From: JANOGU01 sp964499865
Lineage (GTDB): Bacteria > Pseudomonadota > Alphaproteobacteria > Rhodobacterales > Rhodobacteraceae
DNA: 14,849 nt
Reading direction: 5' to 3'
Assembly: GCA_964499865.1 (NCBI GenBank)
Contig: CAZCPY010000074.1
Span: 1-14,849 of the forward strand
The notes below the pieces were generated by a model. It saw only the letters and a program-made list of their open reading frames with translations. It had not been told where the DNA came from and did no database searches. Each line of letters opens with the position of its first letter. Positions within the stretch are counted from its first letter, which is position 1. Below, in pieces: positions 14,371 through 14,849 of this stretch. Position numbers and translations under genes: made by a program.

Positions 14371-14849
14371 GGCTCCGTTGCACAAATCGGCTGAGGGTCG
14401 GAGTTCCCCTTTCCCCGGACAGACTTATCCTTTGACCTCCGTGACGGGTGTGCCGAGCGCGGTGAAGCCGTTCAGGAATGAGCAGGCGAACGCCACCGGT
14501 TCGAGTGAGCCTGCGAATGACACGGACCTGGAACTCCGCGACCTGACGGTCGAAGTCCCGGGCGGACGGGCGCTGACCAAGCAGCTTGACGCAGTGCATC
14601 TTGGTCTCCGCCCTGCTTCGGCGGTGATCGCCGCGCCATCGTCGCCAGATGGTCCGCCCGAGGCGCTTCGAGGTGCGCAGGATGTCGTTGCGGGTCAAGG
14701 CATTGTCCGCCATTGGTCCGAGGACAATGCCGAGGGGCCCCGGCGGTGTCGGGCTTCCACGGCCTGGCATTCTTTCGGGGCGGAACGATGGCGACAGGGT
14801 AATCCCCCCACTCTTAACGGGGTGCATCCGTAGAACTTACGCGGCCATT
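14371..14849 (-). mobile_element. IS5-family insertion sequence remnant, 3' end
   Basis: The tip GGCTCCGTTGCACAAATCGG at 14371-14390 resembles the terminal inverted repeat of IS5 (IS427-like) elements. The interior holds the C-terminal part of a transposase on the minus strand. The element continues beyond the window, so the other end and any target duplication are not visible. The stretch from the idi stop to the tip holds nothing recognisable. Confidence 0.68.
14425..14849 (-). pseudogene. IS5-family transposase, C-terminal fragment with frame changes
   Basis: Three transposase pieces appear in order on the minus strand but in different frames. Bases about 14793-14736 encode IVPPRKNARPWKPDTAGA. 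Bases about 14692-14522 encode RTSKRLGRTIWRRW, then SRAETKMHCVKLLGQR and ARDFDRQVAE. From 14523 the next frame reads FLNGFTALGTPVTEVKG to a TAA at 14425. These are well-known C-terminal DDE-transposase segments, including the RAETKMHCVK region that follows the catalytic domain. Between pieces one and two there is unrelated sequence and a frame change. An in-frame TAA also precedes piece one near the window edge. The gene is therefore broken. A programmed frameshift is unlikely because the shifts lie at the 3' end. Confidence 0.72.

Noticed and set aside
13922..14827. Minus-strand frame continuing from the transposase remnant through idi
   Set aside because: It exists only because the transposase has lost its original stop through a frame change. 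The part opposite idi has no meaning.

Overview
The window is high-GC DNA with densely packed genes. A bacteriochlorophyll gene block (bchG, a PucC-like gene, bchP, idi) at its right end points to a phototrophic alphaproteobacterium. Gene order and protein flavour suggest Rhodobacterales (Rhodobacter/Roseobacter type), as does a PpsR-like palindrome at bchG. The species cannot be named from this sequence.

Left edge (1-469): about 57 bases resemble the end of an IS5-type insertion sequence. Next comes one open frame that joins a piece of a TRAP transporter large permease (DctM) to the C-terminal tail of a LysR-type regulator. I read it as a rearrangement scar.

Catabolic region (482-10181): two divergent transcription units share a promoter region at about 5689-5889. 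The leftward unit encodes, in transcription order, the two halves of a split transketolase, an FGGY-family sugar/polyol kinase, a SorC-family regulator and a short-chain dehydrogenase (SDR). The rightward unit encodes a complete ribose-type ABC importer (permease, periplasmic binding protein, two-domain ATPase) and a second SDR. Together they describe uptake of a sugar or polyol, oxidation by SDRs to a ketose, phosphorylation, and cleavage by a dedicated transketolase. The substrate is not identifiable from sequence alone. Palindrome-like sites of the form GTGNAT-N4-AT lie just upstream of the regulator gene and on both sides of the divergent promoter region, and are candidate operators for the SorC regulator. 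A long C/G-rich inverted repeat sits between the transketolase genes and the kinase gene.

Photosynthesis region (10337-14323): bchG, the PucC-like gene, bchP and idi form a tight rightward operon. Idi supplies DMAPP, from which geranylgeranyl diphosphate (GGPP) is made. BchG attaches the geranylgeranyl tail to bacteriochlorophyllide a and BchP reduces the tail to phytyl. The PucC-like protein probably serves pigment or light-harvesting assembly. A TGTC-N10-GACA site, the PpsR/CrtJ consensus, ends two bases before the bchG start codon.

Right edge (14371-14849): a decayed IS5-family transposase remnant on the minus strand, with at least two frame changes. IS-type ends therefore border the window on both sides. 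No tRNA, rRNA or CRISPR array was seen.
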